A stretch of DNA of 64,000 nt from RYN-111 sp963760125 (GCA_963760125.1 CAVXBV010000012.1:186001-250000); one strand, 5' to 3'; counted from the stretch's first letter, positions 36,997 through 50,353 are shown. Made by a program: numbers and translations. The notes: a model not told the origin generated them from the sequence alone.

Positions 36997-38177
36997 GCGA
37001 GCACCTCCAGGCCCGGCAGGGCCTTTCCCTCGAGGTACTCCAGGGACGCCCCTCCCCCGGTGCTGATGTGGGTGAAGCGGGACTCGTCGATGCCGAGCGC
37101 GCGGACCGCGGCCGCGCTGTCTCCGCCACCGACCACGGTGAGTGCCGGCGTCTCGCCGTGCGAGAGCTGCGCGACGGCCTCCGCCACCCCGCGGGTCCCT
37201 TCGGCGTACGGCGCCAGCTCGAACACGCCCATCGGGCCGTTCCAGAACACCGTGCGCGCGCCCTCGAGGCGTTGGGCGAACAGCGCCACGGACTCCGGGC
37301 CGATGTCGAGACCCATCCGGTCGGACGGGATCGCCTCAGCGCTGACCACGTCGTGGTCGGCCACCGCGCTGAAGGCGGTCGCCGCGACCACGTCCACGGG
37401 CAGCACGACCTTGCCGCTGTCGAGCAGCGTGCGGCACTGCTCGAGCATCTGCTCCTCGAGCAGCGAGGAGCCGACGTCGTGCCCCTGCGCCTTGAGGAAG
37501 GTGAAGCACATCCCGCCACCGACGAGGATCTGGTCGACCTTCGGCAGCAGCGCCTCGATCACGGCGATCTTGTCGCTCACCTTGGACCCGCCCAAGACGA
37601 CGACGTAGGGCCGCTGCGGCTCGATCGTCAGTCGCTGGAGCACCGCGACCTCGGCGCTGACGAGCGGACCTGCCGCATGCGGCAGCCGCTCGGCGACGTC
37701 GAAGACGCTCGCGTGCTTGCGGTGCACCGCGCCGAAGGCGTCGTCGACGTAGAGCTCGGCGAGGGCCGCCAGGCGGTCCGCGAACGCACCTCGCTCCCCG
37801 TCGTCCTTGCTCGTCTCGGCCTGCTCGAAGCGGACGTTCTCGAGCAGGAGCACGCCGCCTTCAGGCAGGTCATGGGCGCACGACACGGCGTCGGGGCCCA
37901 CGACGTCGCGCGCCAAGCGCACGGGGCGGCCGAGCAGCTCCTGGAGGCGTTCGGCCACGGGGGCGAGGGAGAACGCCGCGTCGGGGACGCCCTTGGGCCG
38001 GCCGAGGTGCGCGGTGACGATGACCTTGGCGCCGCGTTCGGCCAGGGACCGGATCAGCGGGAGCGAGGCCCGGATCCGGCCGTCATCGGTGATCGTCGTG
38101 CCGTCGAGCGGCACGTTGAGGTCGGAGCGGACGAGGACCCGCTTGCCCTTGACGTCCAGGTCATCTGCGTTGCGCAC
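36993..38177 (-). CDS. pgk: Phosphoglycerate kinase
   Basis: 394 residues, both lobes intact. KRVLVRSDLNVPLDGTTITD, VTAHLGRPKG, LLLENVRFEQAETSKDD, VVLGGSKVSDKIAVIEALLP, NGPMGVFELAPYAEGTRGVA and the nucleotide loop VVGGGDSAAAVRALGI are all recognisable. It makes ATP from 1,3-bisphosphoglycerate. It starts 4 bases after the gap stop and overlaps tpiA. Confidence 0.97.
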   Translation of the reverse strand: MRNADDLDVKGKRVLVRSDLNVPLDGTTITDDGRIRASLPLIRSLAERGAKVIVTAHLGRPKGVPDAAFSLAPVAERLQELLGRPVRLARDVVGPDAVSCAHDLPEGGVLLLENVRFEQAETSKDDGERGAFADRLAALAELYVDDAFGAVHRKHASVFDVAERLPHAAGPLVSAEVAVLQRLTIEPQRPYVVVLGGSKVSDKIAVIEALLPKVDQILVGGGMCFTFLKAQGHDVGSSLLEEQMLEQCRTLLDSGKVVLPVDVVAATAFSAVADHDVVSAEAIPSDRMGLDIGPESVALFAQRLEGARTVFWNGPMGVFELAPYAEGTRGVAEAVAQLSHGETPALTVVGGGDSAAAVRALGIDESRFTHISTGGGASLEYLEGKALPGLEVLA

Positions 38178-38181
38178 CGGG

Positions 38182-39186
<1,005 letters not shown>

Positions 39187-39273
39187 GGTGGGGGTTCTCC
39201 TCGGTACGTGCGAACGGGACGTCAGTGTCTGCAGCCGAGGCTACCGAGGGCCGGTCGGCGTCGGGGTGAGGGG

Positions 39274-40276
39274 TCAGGCCACGCGGGCCGGAGCCTCGGC
39301 GCGGGCCGACTCCCGCAGTGCCGCGAGGACCCGGCTCACGGCCTGCAGGTCACCGAGGTCGGCCGGCCAGGGCCACTGCTCGGCCGCGACCTCCGCGCGG
39401 GGCACGGCCTGCCGCAGGGCAACCGCCGAGGCGAGCAGCCCTGCGGGGACGCCGGGGGCGGACGCCCGCAAGCACCTCCGGCCCGTCGGTGTCGCGACGG
39501 TCCGGCGTCGGGAGCAGCGGGAGCTCGGCGCCGTCGGTCCATCGGGCTCCCAGCGGTCCGGCCTCCAACCGGGCGGTGGCGAACGAGATCCGCGCCAGAG
39601 CCGGTGCGCCCTCGTGGCTCACCAGGGTCGTCGCCCCGGAGGCGTGCAGCAGCGACCAGGCCACCGGCAACCCCGGCCCCAGCTCGACGGCGGGCAGCGG
39701 CGCAGGAGCCGCGGTGACGCTGACGACGTCGCCTGCCCACGCCCGCGCGAGGTCGACCAGCTCGGCCGCCGCCGGGACGCCCCGCGGCCAGCCCCGCACC
39801 GTGACCTGGACGGCAGGGGTGGCGACCAGCGCCAGGCCGGCCGCCACCGTCAGCGCCCAGGGCTCCCACCGCTGCACGAGGGCGGTGACCACCTCGGCAG
39901 GGTGGTTCCCGGCGCGCGCCGGCCGGAGCGGGTCGTCCGTCAGGCGCGGAGGGGCGTCCCAGTCCTGCGCGCGGGCCTCTCGCAGGAGCGCAGGGTCGAG
40001 TGGTGCGGGCGTCGGGAGCAGGACGTGCAGGCCGTGCTGGAGCAGGACCGGCAGCTCGCGGGCCAGGACCGGGTCGTCACCGTCCAGGGCCACCGCGTCG
40101 AGGTCCGGGTCACGCAGCAGCTCCTCGAGCGAGGCGTACGACGGGACGTCCCGCAGCCCGCCCGGCTGCAGCGAGTACGGCGTCAGTGGCAGCCCGCCGA
40201 GGACCGCCCACCCTGCCGCCCGGAGCGGGACCGGGTCGATCGCCCCGGCGAGGGCGATCGTCGGGGTCCGGCTCAG
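39274..40276 (-). pseudogene. Uncharacterised protein with a degenerate Gfo/Idh/MocA-like N-terminus, frame-broken
   Basis: The minus frame after whiA reads LSRTPTIALAGAIDPVPLRA, then LEELLRDPDLDAVALDGDDP and LLQHGLHVLLPTPAPLDPAL. This resembles the Rossmann part of Gfo/Idh/MocA oxidoreductases (hits, 'A-G-hV-L-EKPLA' region) but without the GxGxxG or EKP motifs. The only start near its beginning is a CTG at 40276 overlapping the whiA stop (CTGA); the next GTG, at 40093, removes the first third. Near 39470 the frame breaks: CTTGCGG must read CTGCGG to continue as RASAPGVPAGLLASAVALRQ to the TGA at 39274. Function unknown; the oxidoreductase link is weak. Confidence 0.6.
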
Positions 40277-41253
40277 GGGCCCAGCATGTCGACGGTGACC
40301 GCGGCCTCGGTGTCGGGGATCCCGAGGTCGGAGGCGTGCTTGTCCGCCATCGCCAGCAGCCTGCGGATCCGACCGGCGACCGCGTCCTTGGTCATCGGCG
40401 GATCGGCGAGCGCGCCGAGCTCCTCGAGCGAGGCGTTCGCGTGCTCGAGCCGGAGCCGCCCGGCGACGAGCAGGTGGTCGGGAGCGTCCGGGCCGAGGAT
40501 CTCCAGTGCGCGCGCCACCCGCGCTCCGGCCGCCACCGCGGCGCGGGCGGAGCGGCGCAGGTTGGCGTCGTCGAAGTTGGCGAGGCGGTTGGCGGTAGCC
40601 CGGACCTCGCGGCGCATCCGCCGGTCCTCCCAGGCGATGAGGGCCTCGTGCGCCCCGAGCCGGGTGAGCAGCACGGCGATCGCGTCCCCGTCCCGCACGA
40701 CGACCCGGTCGACGCCGCGGACCTCTCGGGCCTTGGCCTGCACGCCGAGCCGGCGCGCCGCACCGACCAGGGCGAGGGCCGCCTCGGGGCCCGGACAGCT
40801 GATCTCCAGGGAGCAGGACCTACCGGGCTCGGTGAGCGAGCCGTGCGCCAGGAAGGCCCCCCGCCAGGCCGCGGCGGCGTCGCAGATGCTGCCGCTGACG
40901 ACTGCGGGCGGGAGCCCTCGGACGGGTCGGCCCTGACCGTCGATCAGGCCGGTCTGGCGTGCGAGGCCGTTGCCGTCCTTGGCGACGACCACAATCCACC
41001 GGTTCCCCTTCCGCAGGCCTCCGGGCGCGACGACGTGGACGTCGCTGGCGTGGCCGTAGACCTCGGCCACCTCCTTGCGCAGCCGCCGTGCCGTCGAACC
41101 CGCGTCCAGGTCGGCCTCGATGACGATCTTCCCCGCGACGAGGTGCAGCGCTCCGCTGAAGCGGAGCAGCGCCGCCATCTCGGCCTTCCGGCAGCAGGGC
41201 TTGGTCACCGTCAACCGGGACAGCTCGTCCTTCACCGCTGCTGTCATCGCCAT
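40273..41253 (-). CDS. whiA: DNA-binding protein WhiA
   Basis: 326 residues. MAMTAAVKDELSRLTVTKPC and KAEMAALLRFSGALHL open the LAGLIDADG-like domain (RGAFLAHGSLTEPGRSCSLE). The C-terminal helix-turn-helix is RLEHANASLEELGALADPPM then TKDAVAGRIRRLLAMA. In streptomycetes WhiA works with WhiB to trigger sporulation septation. In non-sporulating actinobacteria it is kept as a cell-division regulator. The ATG at 41253 has GGGAGAG upstream. Confidence 0.96.
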   Translation of the reverse strand: MAMTAAVKDELSRLTVTKPCCRKAEMAALLRFSGALHLVAGKIVIEADLDAGSTARRLRKEVAEVYGHASDVHVVAPGGLRKGNRWIVVVAKDGNGLARQTGLIDGQGRPVRGLPPAVVSGSICDAAAAWRGAFLAHGSLTEPGRSCSLEISCPGPEAALALVGAARRLGVQAKAREVRGVDRVVVRDGDAIAVLLTRLGAHEALIAWEDRRMRREVRATANRLANFDDANLRRSARAAVAAGARVARALEILGPDAPDHLLVAGRLRLEHANASLEELGALADPPMTKDAVAGRIRRLLAMADKHASDLGIPDTEAAVTVDMLGP

Positions 41254-41314
41254 GTCGGCTCTCCCACCTGTTCGCTCCCGTGTCCGGCCGTGCTGGGTGT
41301 CCTGCCTGAGTTCT

Positions 41315-42298
41315 TCACTGCCCGTCGAGCTCGGATCCGAGGATCCCGGCGTACGCCTTGGCCAGCAGCAGCGGGTCGTGGCGTGCGGTGCCGTCGCCCA
41401 GGGCCAAGGGGGCGATCACGAGTCGCCCGCCGCCGAGGGTCACGGCGGACCGCAGCTGGTGCTCGAGGTCAGGGGACATCAGACCACGCGTGTCCAGCAC
41501 CGCCGACTCATCGGCCAGGACCACGTCGACGGCCAGGTCCGGGGCGTGGCCAGCGAGCACCTCCAGGTGGGTCTCCGCCGTGAACCCGGTGGTCTCCCCC
41601 AGCTGAGGTGCGAGGTTCAGCGCGACGACCCGTCGCGCGGACGTCGCGATGAGGGCGTCCCGCAGGTCCGGGACCAGCAGGTGCGGCAGCACGCTCGTGA
41701 ACCAGGAGCCCGGGCCGAGGATCACCACGTCGGCGTCCAGGACGGCCTGGACGGCTTCGGCGCACGCGGGTGGGCTCTCCGGCGCCAGGCGGACGGCGCA
41801 GACGGACCCCGCGGTCGAGGCGACCGCAACCTGGCCGACGACCTCGACCAGTCCCTTGGGATCGGCCGCGTCCAGCCCGGCGACCAGGGCCACGATCTCC
41901 AGGGGGCTGGTGCTTGCGGGCAGGACCCGCCCGCGCGCCCCCAACAGCCGTCCCACCAGGTCGAGCGCGATGACGACGTCACCGGTGGTCTGCACCAGGC
42001 CGGTGAGGAGCAGGTTGCCGAGGGCGTGGCCGGCCAGTGGCCCGTCGCCGGTGAAGCGGTGCTGCAGCAGGCCCTCCCAGGTCGAGCTCCAGTCGTCCTC
42101 CCCGGCCAGCGCGGCCAGCGCCATCCGCAGGTCCCCAGGAGGGAGGGCGCCGAGCTCCGTGCGCAGGCGTCCGCTGGAGCCGCCGTCGTCGGCCACCGTG
42201 ACCACCGCCGTGACCTGGTCGGTGACGTGGGTCAGGGCCTCGAGCGACACGGCGAGCCCGTGGCCGCCACCGAGGGCCACGACGCGGGGGCCGCTCAC
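41315..42298 (-). CDS. yvcK: YvcK/CofD-like gluconeogenesis factor
   Basis: 327 residues. The nucleotide-binding start VVALGGGHGLAVSLEALTHV, then AVVTVADDGGSSGRLRTELG, ALGNLLLTGLVQTTGDVVIA and VILGPGSWFTSVLPHLLVPD identify the family, which binds UDP-sugars and is needed for growth on gluconeogenic carbon and for cell shape. A GTG at 42298 overlaps the rapZ stop. The whiA-yvcK-rapZ order is conserved across Gram-positives. Confidence 0.94.
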   Translation of the reverse strand: MSGPRVVALGGGHGLAVSLEALTHVTDQVTAVVTVADDGGSSGRLRTELGALPPGDLRMALAALAGEDDWSSTWEGLLQHRFTGDGPLAGHALGNLLLTGLVQTTGDVVIALDLVGRLLGARGRVLPASTSPLEIVALVAGLDAADPKGLVEVVGQVAVASTAGSVCAVRLAPESPPACAEAVQAVLDADVVILGPGSWFTSVLPHLLVPDLRDALIATSARRVVALNLAPQLGETTGFTAETHLEVLAGHAPDLAVDVVLADESAVLDTRGLMSPDLEHQLRSAVTLGGGRLVIAPLALGDGTARHDPLLLAKAYAGILGSELDGQ

Positions 42299-43158
42299 TC
42301 CCGCCCCAGGTCGCGGTGCTGCACGCGCACGTCCAAGCCGCTGTCGCCCAGTCGGTTCGCCAGGGCCTCCGACATGGCCACGCTGCGGTGCTTGCCGCCG
42401 GTGCAGCCGACCGCAAGCAGGACGTACCTCTTTCCCTCGCGCAGGTAGCCCTCCGCGAGCAGCCGCACGACCGGGTCGTAGCGCTCGAGCAGCTCACCGG
42501 CACCGGGCTGGCCGAGGACGTAGTCGCGCACCGCGGCGTCCTGCCCGGTGTGGGGCCGAAGCTCGGGCACCCAGTGGGGGTTGGGAAGGAACCGGCAGTC
42601 CAGGACGAGGTCGGCGTCCACCGGGAGACCGTGCTTGAAGCCGAACGACATCACGGTGAGCTGGAGGGGTGCCGCGGCCGCCTGCTCGTCGAACGCAGCG
42701 GTCACCCGGGTCCGGAGCTCGTAGACGTTGAGGACGCTGGTGTCGACGACGAGGTCGGCACGGTCACGCAGCGGCCGCAGCAGCTCGCGCTCGCGGCTGA
42801 TCCCGTCCACCAGTCGACCGTCGCCTTGCATGGGGTGCGGTCTGCGGACTGAGTCGAAGCGCCGCGCCAGCGCGTCATCCGTCGCCTCGAGGAACAGCAC
42901 CTTCACCCGGCGCCCGTCCTTCTCGAGCGCCTCCAGCGCACCGTCGAGCTCGCCGGCGAAGACGCGCGAGCGCAGGTCGGTGACGACCGCTACCCGAGGG
43001 ACCGCACCTGCCTCCGCGTCGATGCGCTCGAGCATCGGACCGATCAGCGAAGGGGGGAGGTTGTCGACGACGAACCAGCCGAGGTCCTCGAGGCAGTGCG
43101 CGGCTGTCGACCGGCCGGCACCGGACAGACCGGTGACGACCACGAGGGCGGCGCTCAC
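42295..43158 (-). CDS. rapZ: RNase adapter/nucleotide-binding protein RapZ (YvcJ)
   Basis: 287 residues. Walker A is VVTGLSGAGRSTAAHCLEDL, with Arg in place of the usual Lys, as in most actinobacterial homologues. WFVVDNLPPSLIG, VTDLRSRVF, LFLEATDDALARRFDSVRRP, MSFGFKHGLPVDADLVLDCR, and the C-terminal GCTGGKHRSVAMSEALANRL complete it. The molecular role in actinobacteria is unsettled. The GTG start overlaps the uvrC stop. Confidence 0.95.
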   Translation of the reverse strand: MSAALVVVTGLSGAGRSTAAHCLEDLGWFVVDNLPPSLIGPMLERIDAEAGAVPRVAVVTDLRSRVFAGELDGALEALEKDGRRVKVLFLEATDDALARRFDSVRRPHPMQGDGRLVDGISRERELLRPLRDRADLVVDTSVLNVYELRTRVTAAFDEQAAAAPLQLTVMSFGFKHGLPVDADLVLDCRFLPNPHWVPELRPHTGQDAAVRDYVLGQPGAGELLERYDPVVRLLAEGYLREGKRYVLLAVGCTGGKHRSVAMSEALANRLGDSGLDVRVQHRDLGRE

Positions 43159-45131
43159 CCGAGCACCTCGCCGGTCACGGGGTCGAAGGCCGGGACCTCG
43201 TTCGCCGAGACGCCCAGGGCTGCGAGGACCGCTTCCGCCGTACGTCGTCCCACGCCTGGTACCTCCATGAGCTCCTCGACGGTCGCGGCCTTGATCCGCT
43301 TGAGGGATCCGAAGTGTCGCAGCAGCGCCTTCCGGCGGGCCTCGCCCAGACCCGCGACGCCGTCCAGGGCGCTCGTCGTCATGCTCTTGGAGCGCTTCTG
43401 CCGGTGGAAGGCGATCGCGAAGCGGTGGGCCTCGTCGCGGACGCGCTGCAGCAGGTACAGGCCCTCGGAGGTGCGAGGGAGGATCACCGGGTCCGACTGC
43501 CCCGGTAGCCAGACCTCCTCGAGCCGCTTGGCCAGGCCGCAGAGCGCGACGTCGTGGATCCCCAGCTCGGACAGCGCTCGTTCGGCGGCGGCCACTTGCG
43601 GCGGTCCGCCGTCGACGACGACGAGCTGCGGGCGGTAGGCGAACTTCTTGGGGCGCCCGGTCTCCTCGTCGCGCTCAGGAGCGGTCTCCTCGAGCAGGCG
43701 GGCGAAGCGACGAGTCACGACCTCGTGCATGGACGCGACATCGTCCTGGCCGTCCACGCTCTTGACCGTGAACCGGCGGTACTCGCTGTTGCGCGCCAGG
43801 CCGTCCTCGAACACGACCATGCTCGCCACCACGGCGGTGCCTTGCAGGTTGGAGACGTCGAAGCACTCGATGCGCAGGGGCGCCTCGTCGAGCTCGAGCG
43901 CCTCCTGCAGCTCCGCCAGCGCCATCGACCGTGCCGTCAGATCGCTGGCCCGCTTGGTCTTGTGCAGCGCGAAGGCCTGCGTCGCGTTGCGCTGGACCGT
44001 CTCCATGAGCGCCTTCTTGTCACCGCGCTGCGGGATCCGGATGGTCACGTTGGTGCCGCGCAGCTGCCGCAGCCAGGCCTCGAGCGCGCGGGCGTCGGGC
44101 GGGATCGCGGGGACCAGGACCTCGCGGGGTACGTCGACACCCACCTGCACGCCGGCGCCGGGGACCAGCCGCCGGTCGATGCCGTACTCGTCCTCGTCCT
44201 CGCCGTACACCTGCGCGAGGAACTGGCCGACCAGGTCGCCGGTGGTCACGTCCTCCACCTTGTCCACGACGAAGCCTCGCTGGCCCCGCACCCGACCGCC
44301 CCGGACGTGGAACACCTGCAGCGCCGCCTCGAGACCGTCCTCCGCGAGCGCGATGACGTCGGCATCGGTGCCGTCCGCGAGGACGACCGCCTGCTTCTCC
44401 AGCGCCCGCCTCATCGCCCCCACGTCGTCGCGCAGCCGCGCGGCCCGCTCGAAGTCCAGAGCGTCCGAAGCCTCCGACATCTGCTGCTCGAGACGCCGGA
44501 CGAACGTCGAGGAGTCGCCGGCGAGGAAGTCGCAGAAGTCGTCGACGATCGCCCGGTGCTCCTCCTGGCTGACCTTGCCGACGCAGGGTGCCGAGCACTT
44601 GTCGATGTACCCGAGCAGGCACGGCCGCCCCACCTGACCGGCCCGCTTGAAGACCCCGGCGCTGCAGGTGCGGGCGGGGAAGACCCGGAGCAGCAGGTCG
44701 AGCGTCTCGCGGATCGCCCACGCGTGGGAGTAGGGCCCGAAGTACCGCACGCCCTTCTTCTTGGGACCGCGCATGACCTGCAGCCGCGGGTAGTCCTCGG
44801 ACAGCGTGACGGCGAGCGACGGGTAGCTCTTGTCGTCGCGGTACTTGACGTTGAACCGCGGGTCGAACTCCTTGATCCAGCTGTACTCGAGCTGGAGCGC
44901 CTCGACTTCCGTGCCGACGACGGTCCACTCCACCGAGGCGGCCGTCGTGACCATCTGACGCGTTCGCGGGTGCAGCTGCGAGAGGTCCTGGAAGTACGAC
45001 GACAAGCGCGGGCGCAGGCTCTTGGCCTTGCCGACGTAGACGACACGACCCTTGTCGTCGCGAAACCGGTAGACCCCCGGGCCGACCGGGATCGTGCCCG
45101 CCGCAGGGCGGTACGTCTTCGGGTCGGCCAC
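43155..45131 (-). CDS. uvrC: Excinuclease ABC subunit UvrC
   Basis: 658 residues. A GIY-YIG nuclease domain (GPGVYRFRDDKGRVVYVGKA, about 17-60) comes first, then the Cys-rich CLLGYIDKCSAPCVGKV, a UVR helix pair (ASDALDFERAARLRDDVGAM) that contacts UvrB, the RNase H-like second nuclease (IECFDVSNLQGTAVVASMVV, VVVDGGPPQVAAAERAL) and a HhH end (GVAGLGEARRKALLRHFGSL, EVPGVGRRTAEAVLAAL). It makes both incisions in nucleotide excision repair. GTG start at 45131. Confidence 0.97.
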   Translation of the reverse strand: MADPKTYRPAAGTIPVGPGVYRFRDDKGRVVYVGKAKSLRPRLSSYFQDLSQLHPRTRQMVTTAASVEWTVVGTEVEALQLEYSWIKEFDPRFNVKYRDDKSYPSLAVTLSEDYPRLQVMRGPKKKGVRYFGPYSHAWAIRETLDLLLRVFPARTCSAGVFKRAGQVGRPCLLGYIDKCSAPCVGKVSQEEHRAIVDDFCDFLAGDSSTFVRRLEQQMSEASDALDFERAARLRDDVGAMRRALEKQAVVLADGTDADVIALAEDGLEAALQVFHVRGGRVRGQRGFVVDKVEDVTTGDLVGQFLAQVYGEDEDEYGIDRRLVPGAGVQVGVDVPREVLVPAIPPDARALEAWLRQLRGTNVTIRIPQRGDKKALMETVQRNATQAFALHKTKRASDLTARSMALAELQEALELDEAPLRIECFDVSNLQGTAVVASMVVFEDGLARNSEYRRFTVKSVDGQDDVASMHEVVTRRFARLLEETAPERDEETGRPKKFAYRPQLVVVDGGPPQVAAAERALSELGIHDVALCGLAKRLEEVWLPGQSDPVILPRTSEGLYLLQRVRDEAHRFAIAFHRQKRSKSMTTSALDGVAGLGEARRKALLRHFGSLKRIKAATVEELMEVPGVGRRTAEAVLAALGVSANEVPAFDPVTGEVLG

Positions 45132-45173
45132 GCGGCTCAGCCTACGGCCGGCTGCCGACGGACGGTCCCGGTG

Positions 45174-46730
45174 CTACTCGTCGTACAGGCTGACCGGGGT
45201 GCCCTTCACGAGCAGCGGGAACAGCCGGTCGGCGTTCGGGTTGGTCACCCGGACGCAGCCGTGGCTCGCGGGGTAGTTCGGGACGCTGCCGCTGCCGTGG
45301 ATGGCCCAGCCCTTGTAGAAGTACGACGGCCGGTAGAGCTCGCCGAGCTTGCTCACGCGAATCCCGTCGATCTTGTAGAAGACCGAGAAGGTCCCACGGG
45401 GGGTGTGGGCGACGTCGCTCTCGCCCTCGTAGGTGTAGGGCTTCTCGGTGCCGGTGGAGACGTCGATGATCGTGCGGACGACGCCCCGCTCCGACAGCAC
45501 GAGGACCTGCCGCGTGATGTCGACCTCGACCGCGCGGCCGCTGCCCGGGTAGCGCAGCCTCCAGGCCGTCGGCCGGGTCAGCCGCGTGCGCTCGGCCTTG
45601 CTCCAACGACCCGTCACGGCGAGGCGCTCGACCTTCTGGAACGCCATCACCGCGTGGGTCGTGTCGTAGCCGAACACGCCGTTCAGGGCACCCGGGACGT
45701 AGTGGAGCGCGGACAGGGAGCGCTGCAGCGCCAGGACGTCGGCGCCCCTGGTGCCCGACACCAGGTCGCGCGCCTCCACCCGGAGCTGTGCAGAGTTCGA
45801 CGTCGCGGTGAGGTAGGAGGCCCTCGCCACGAGGATCGCGCGGTAGCGGAAGACGCCGAGGCCGGGGCGTTGCGCGACCTGGAACGTCCCGTTGGAGGCC
45901 GTCCGGACCAGCGCGGTGTTGCGCCACTGCCCGCCGGTGAGGCTTTGCACGTACACCGGCGCGGCGGCGAGGCTCGGCACCACGCGACCGGTCACGACCG
46001 CGGTCTCGCCCTTGAGGATGCTGGCCGGGCTGACCGCCAGGGACACCCGCGGCAGCATGCGCACGACGGCGTGCGGGCTCTCCGACGCCGCGGAGAAGGC
46101 GTCGCCCTGGAACCGCCACTGGAAGTCCGTGCTGCGCGACAGGCCGATGACAGTCGTGGCCGTCCCGGTGCCGTCGGTCTGCACGCGGCGCAGGAGCCGC
46201 AGGTCGTTCGCCCCGAGCGTCGTGCCGTAGAGCTCCACGGGTGCGTTCGCGACGGGGGCCGAGTCAGCACGGGTGAGGACGCTGCTCAGCGTGATGCGCG
46301 TCCCCCAGAGCGCCTGCGTCGTGGAAGCGGACACGGTGACCGTCGTGTCGACGAGGGGCACCTGCGCCACCTCGGTCACCAGCGCGGTGTCACTCGGGGT
46401 GCCGTCGCTCTCTGTGCTGAAGACGGCGTACGTCGTCGTGCCCCTGTTGCCGAAGCCCGTGTCGCGCGCCGTGGTCGCGCTGCTCACCGGGACGTCCCGC
46501 CCCGAGGCCGGGGTGTACGGGGAGGCCGTGCCCGTGACGTCCCGGACGATCGCGCCGGAGCCGGAGCCACCGGTCCACGTCAGGTCGGCGAACCGGTCGC
46601 CCACCGCCGAGGAGGCGCTGGTCGGCGCCGCCGGCGGGGTGGCGGCGAGGGCCGCGGTGGCAGGGAGTCCGGCAGCGATGGCCGAGGCGGCCACCAGACC
46701 GGACAGGGTCAGACGGAGGGAGCGGGCCAC
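45174..46730 (-). CDS. Secreted L,D-transpeptidase (YkuD) with peptidoglycan-binding domain
   Basis: 518 residues. A signal peptide (MARSLRLTLSGLVAASAIAA, cleavage after ATAALA) precedes Ig-like beta regions (about 35-315). A PG-binding type 1 domain follows (TRGADVLALQRSLSALHYVP, about 325-375). The YkuD domain at the end has HGSGSVPNYPASHGCVRVTN with the catalytic His and Cys. It should make or edit 3-3 peptidoglycan cross-links. The GTG at 46730 has GAAAGG upstream, directly preceded by a hairpin at 46742-46757. Confidence 0.92.
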   Translation of the reverse strand: MARSLRLTLSGLVAASAIAAGLPATAALAATPPAAPTSASSAVGDRFADLTWTGGSGSGAIVRDVTGTASPYTPASGRDVPVSSATTARDTGFGNRGTTTYAVFSTESDGTPSDTALVTEVAQVPLVDTTVTVSASTTQALWGTRITLSSVLTRADSAPVANAPVELYGTTLGANDLRLLRRVQTDGTGTATTVIGLSRSTDFQWRFQGDAFSAASESPHAVVRMLPRVSLAVSPASILKGETAVVTGRVVPSLAAAPVYVQSLTGGQWRNTALVRTASNGTFQVAQRPGLGVFRYRAILVARASYLTATSNSAQLRVEARDLVSGTRGADVLALQRSLSALHYVPGALNGVFGYDTTHAVMAFQKVERLAVTGRWSKAERTRLTRPTAWRLRYPGSGRAVEVDITRQVLVLSERGVVRTIIDVSTGTEKPYTYEGESDVAHTPRGTFSVFYKIDGIRVSKLGELYRPSYFYKGWAIHGSGSVPNYPASHGCVRVTNPNADRLFPLLVKGTPVSLYDE

Positions 46731-46741
46731 GACGTGCCTTT

Positions 46742-46757
46742 CAGGGCAGGAGCCCTG
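46742..46757 (-). promoter_or_regulatory. Hairpin just upstream of the L,D-transpeptidase ribosome-binding site
   Basis: CAGGGC-TCCT-GCCCTG on the minus strand is a perfect 6-bp stem-loop ending one or two bases before the GAAAGG of the L,D-transpeptidase gene. It could be the end of the uvrA transcript or a 5' leader element. A possible -10, TATCGT (minus, about 46787-46792), lies about 35 bases further upstream. Confidence 0.35.
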
Positions 46758-46820
46758 GCGGTGTGCCGGGCACGGCGAACCGCGCCACGATACCCGTTTG
46801 GGTGCTCCCGCGGGGCCTCG

Positions 46821-49805
<2,985 letters not shown>

Positions 49806-49921
49806 GAGGTCCGTTTCGCCAGAGGTCGAGGTAGATCTGCCGGAGCGGGGAAGCACCGGTCCTCAGGCTAACGTCGGCCACCGACAGGACGCTTCCCGTC
49901 CGCTGGCTGTGACGGCGTGAC

Positions 49922-50353
49922 TCAGGTCTCGAGCGCCTCGATCGACCGAATCCGCGCGCAGAGCGTCTGGACGATCGGCTCGTACATCTCGGGGTGCTTC
50001 TTGACCAGCCCGGCGAAGGCCCACGCCGTGATCGAGAAGGTCGTCAGGCCCTCGGTCCCGGCTTTCACGCTCGCGGTGCGCGGCTTGCCGTCGAGCATCG
50101 AGATCTCGCCGAAGTACTCCCCCGTTCCCATGGCCGGGCGGGACCTCCCGTGGACGTCAACCTCTGCGGAGCCCTCGAGGACGAGGTGAAACCCGACGCT
50201 GCCGCCGCCCTCGACGACCACCTCGTCCCCGGCGGCGTGTGTCACCGTCCGGCCGAGATCGGCGACGTGCTTGAGATCGCGTGAGGAGAGGGTGGCCAGG
50301 AAGCCCACGCTCTTGAGCTGGGAGACGAGGTCATCGGTGTTCGCGTTGGTCAC
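49922..50353 (-). CDS. Stand-alone cyclic nucleotide-binding domain protein
   Basis: 143 residues forming a single cNMP-binding domain: HAAGDEVVVEGGGSVGFHLV, EGSAEVDVHGRSRPAMGTGE and the phosphate-binding cassette GEYFGEISMLDGKPRTASVK with the conserved Glu and Arg. There is no helix-turn-helix or catalytic domain, so it is not a Crp transcription factor. It lies between uvrA and a divergent metallo-hydrolase. Partner and ligand unknown. The gap 50354-50460 separates it from the divergent gene. Confidence 0.88.
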   Translation of the reverse strand: MTNANTDDLVSQLKSVGFLATLSSRDLKHVADLGRTVTHAAGDEVVVEGGGSVGFHLVLEGSAEVDVHGRSRPAMGTGEYFGEISMLDGKPRTASVKAGTEGLTTFSITAWAFAGLVKKHPEMYEPIVQTLCARIRSIEALET

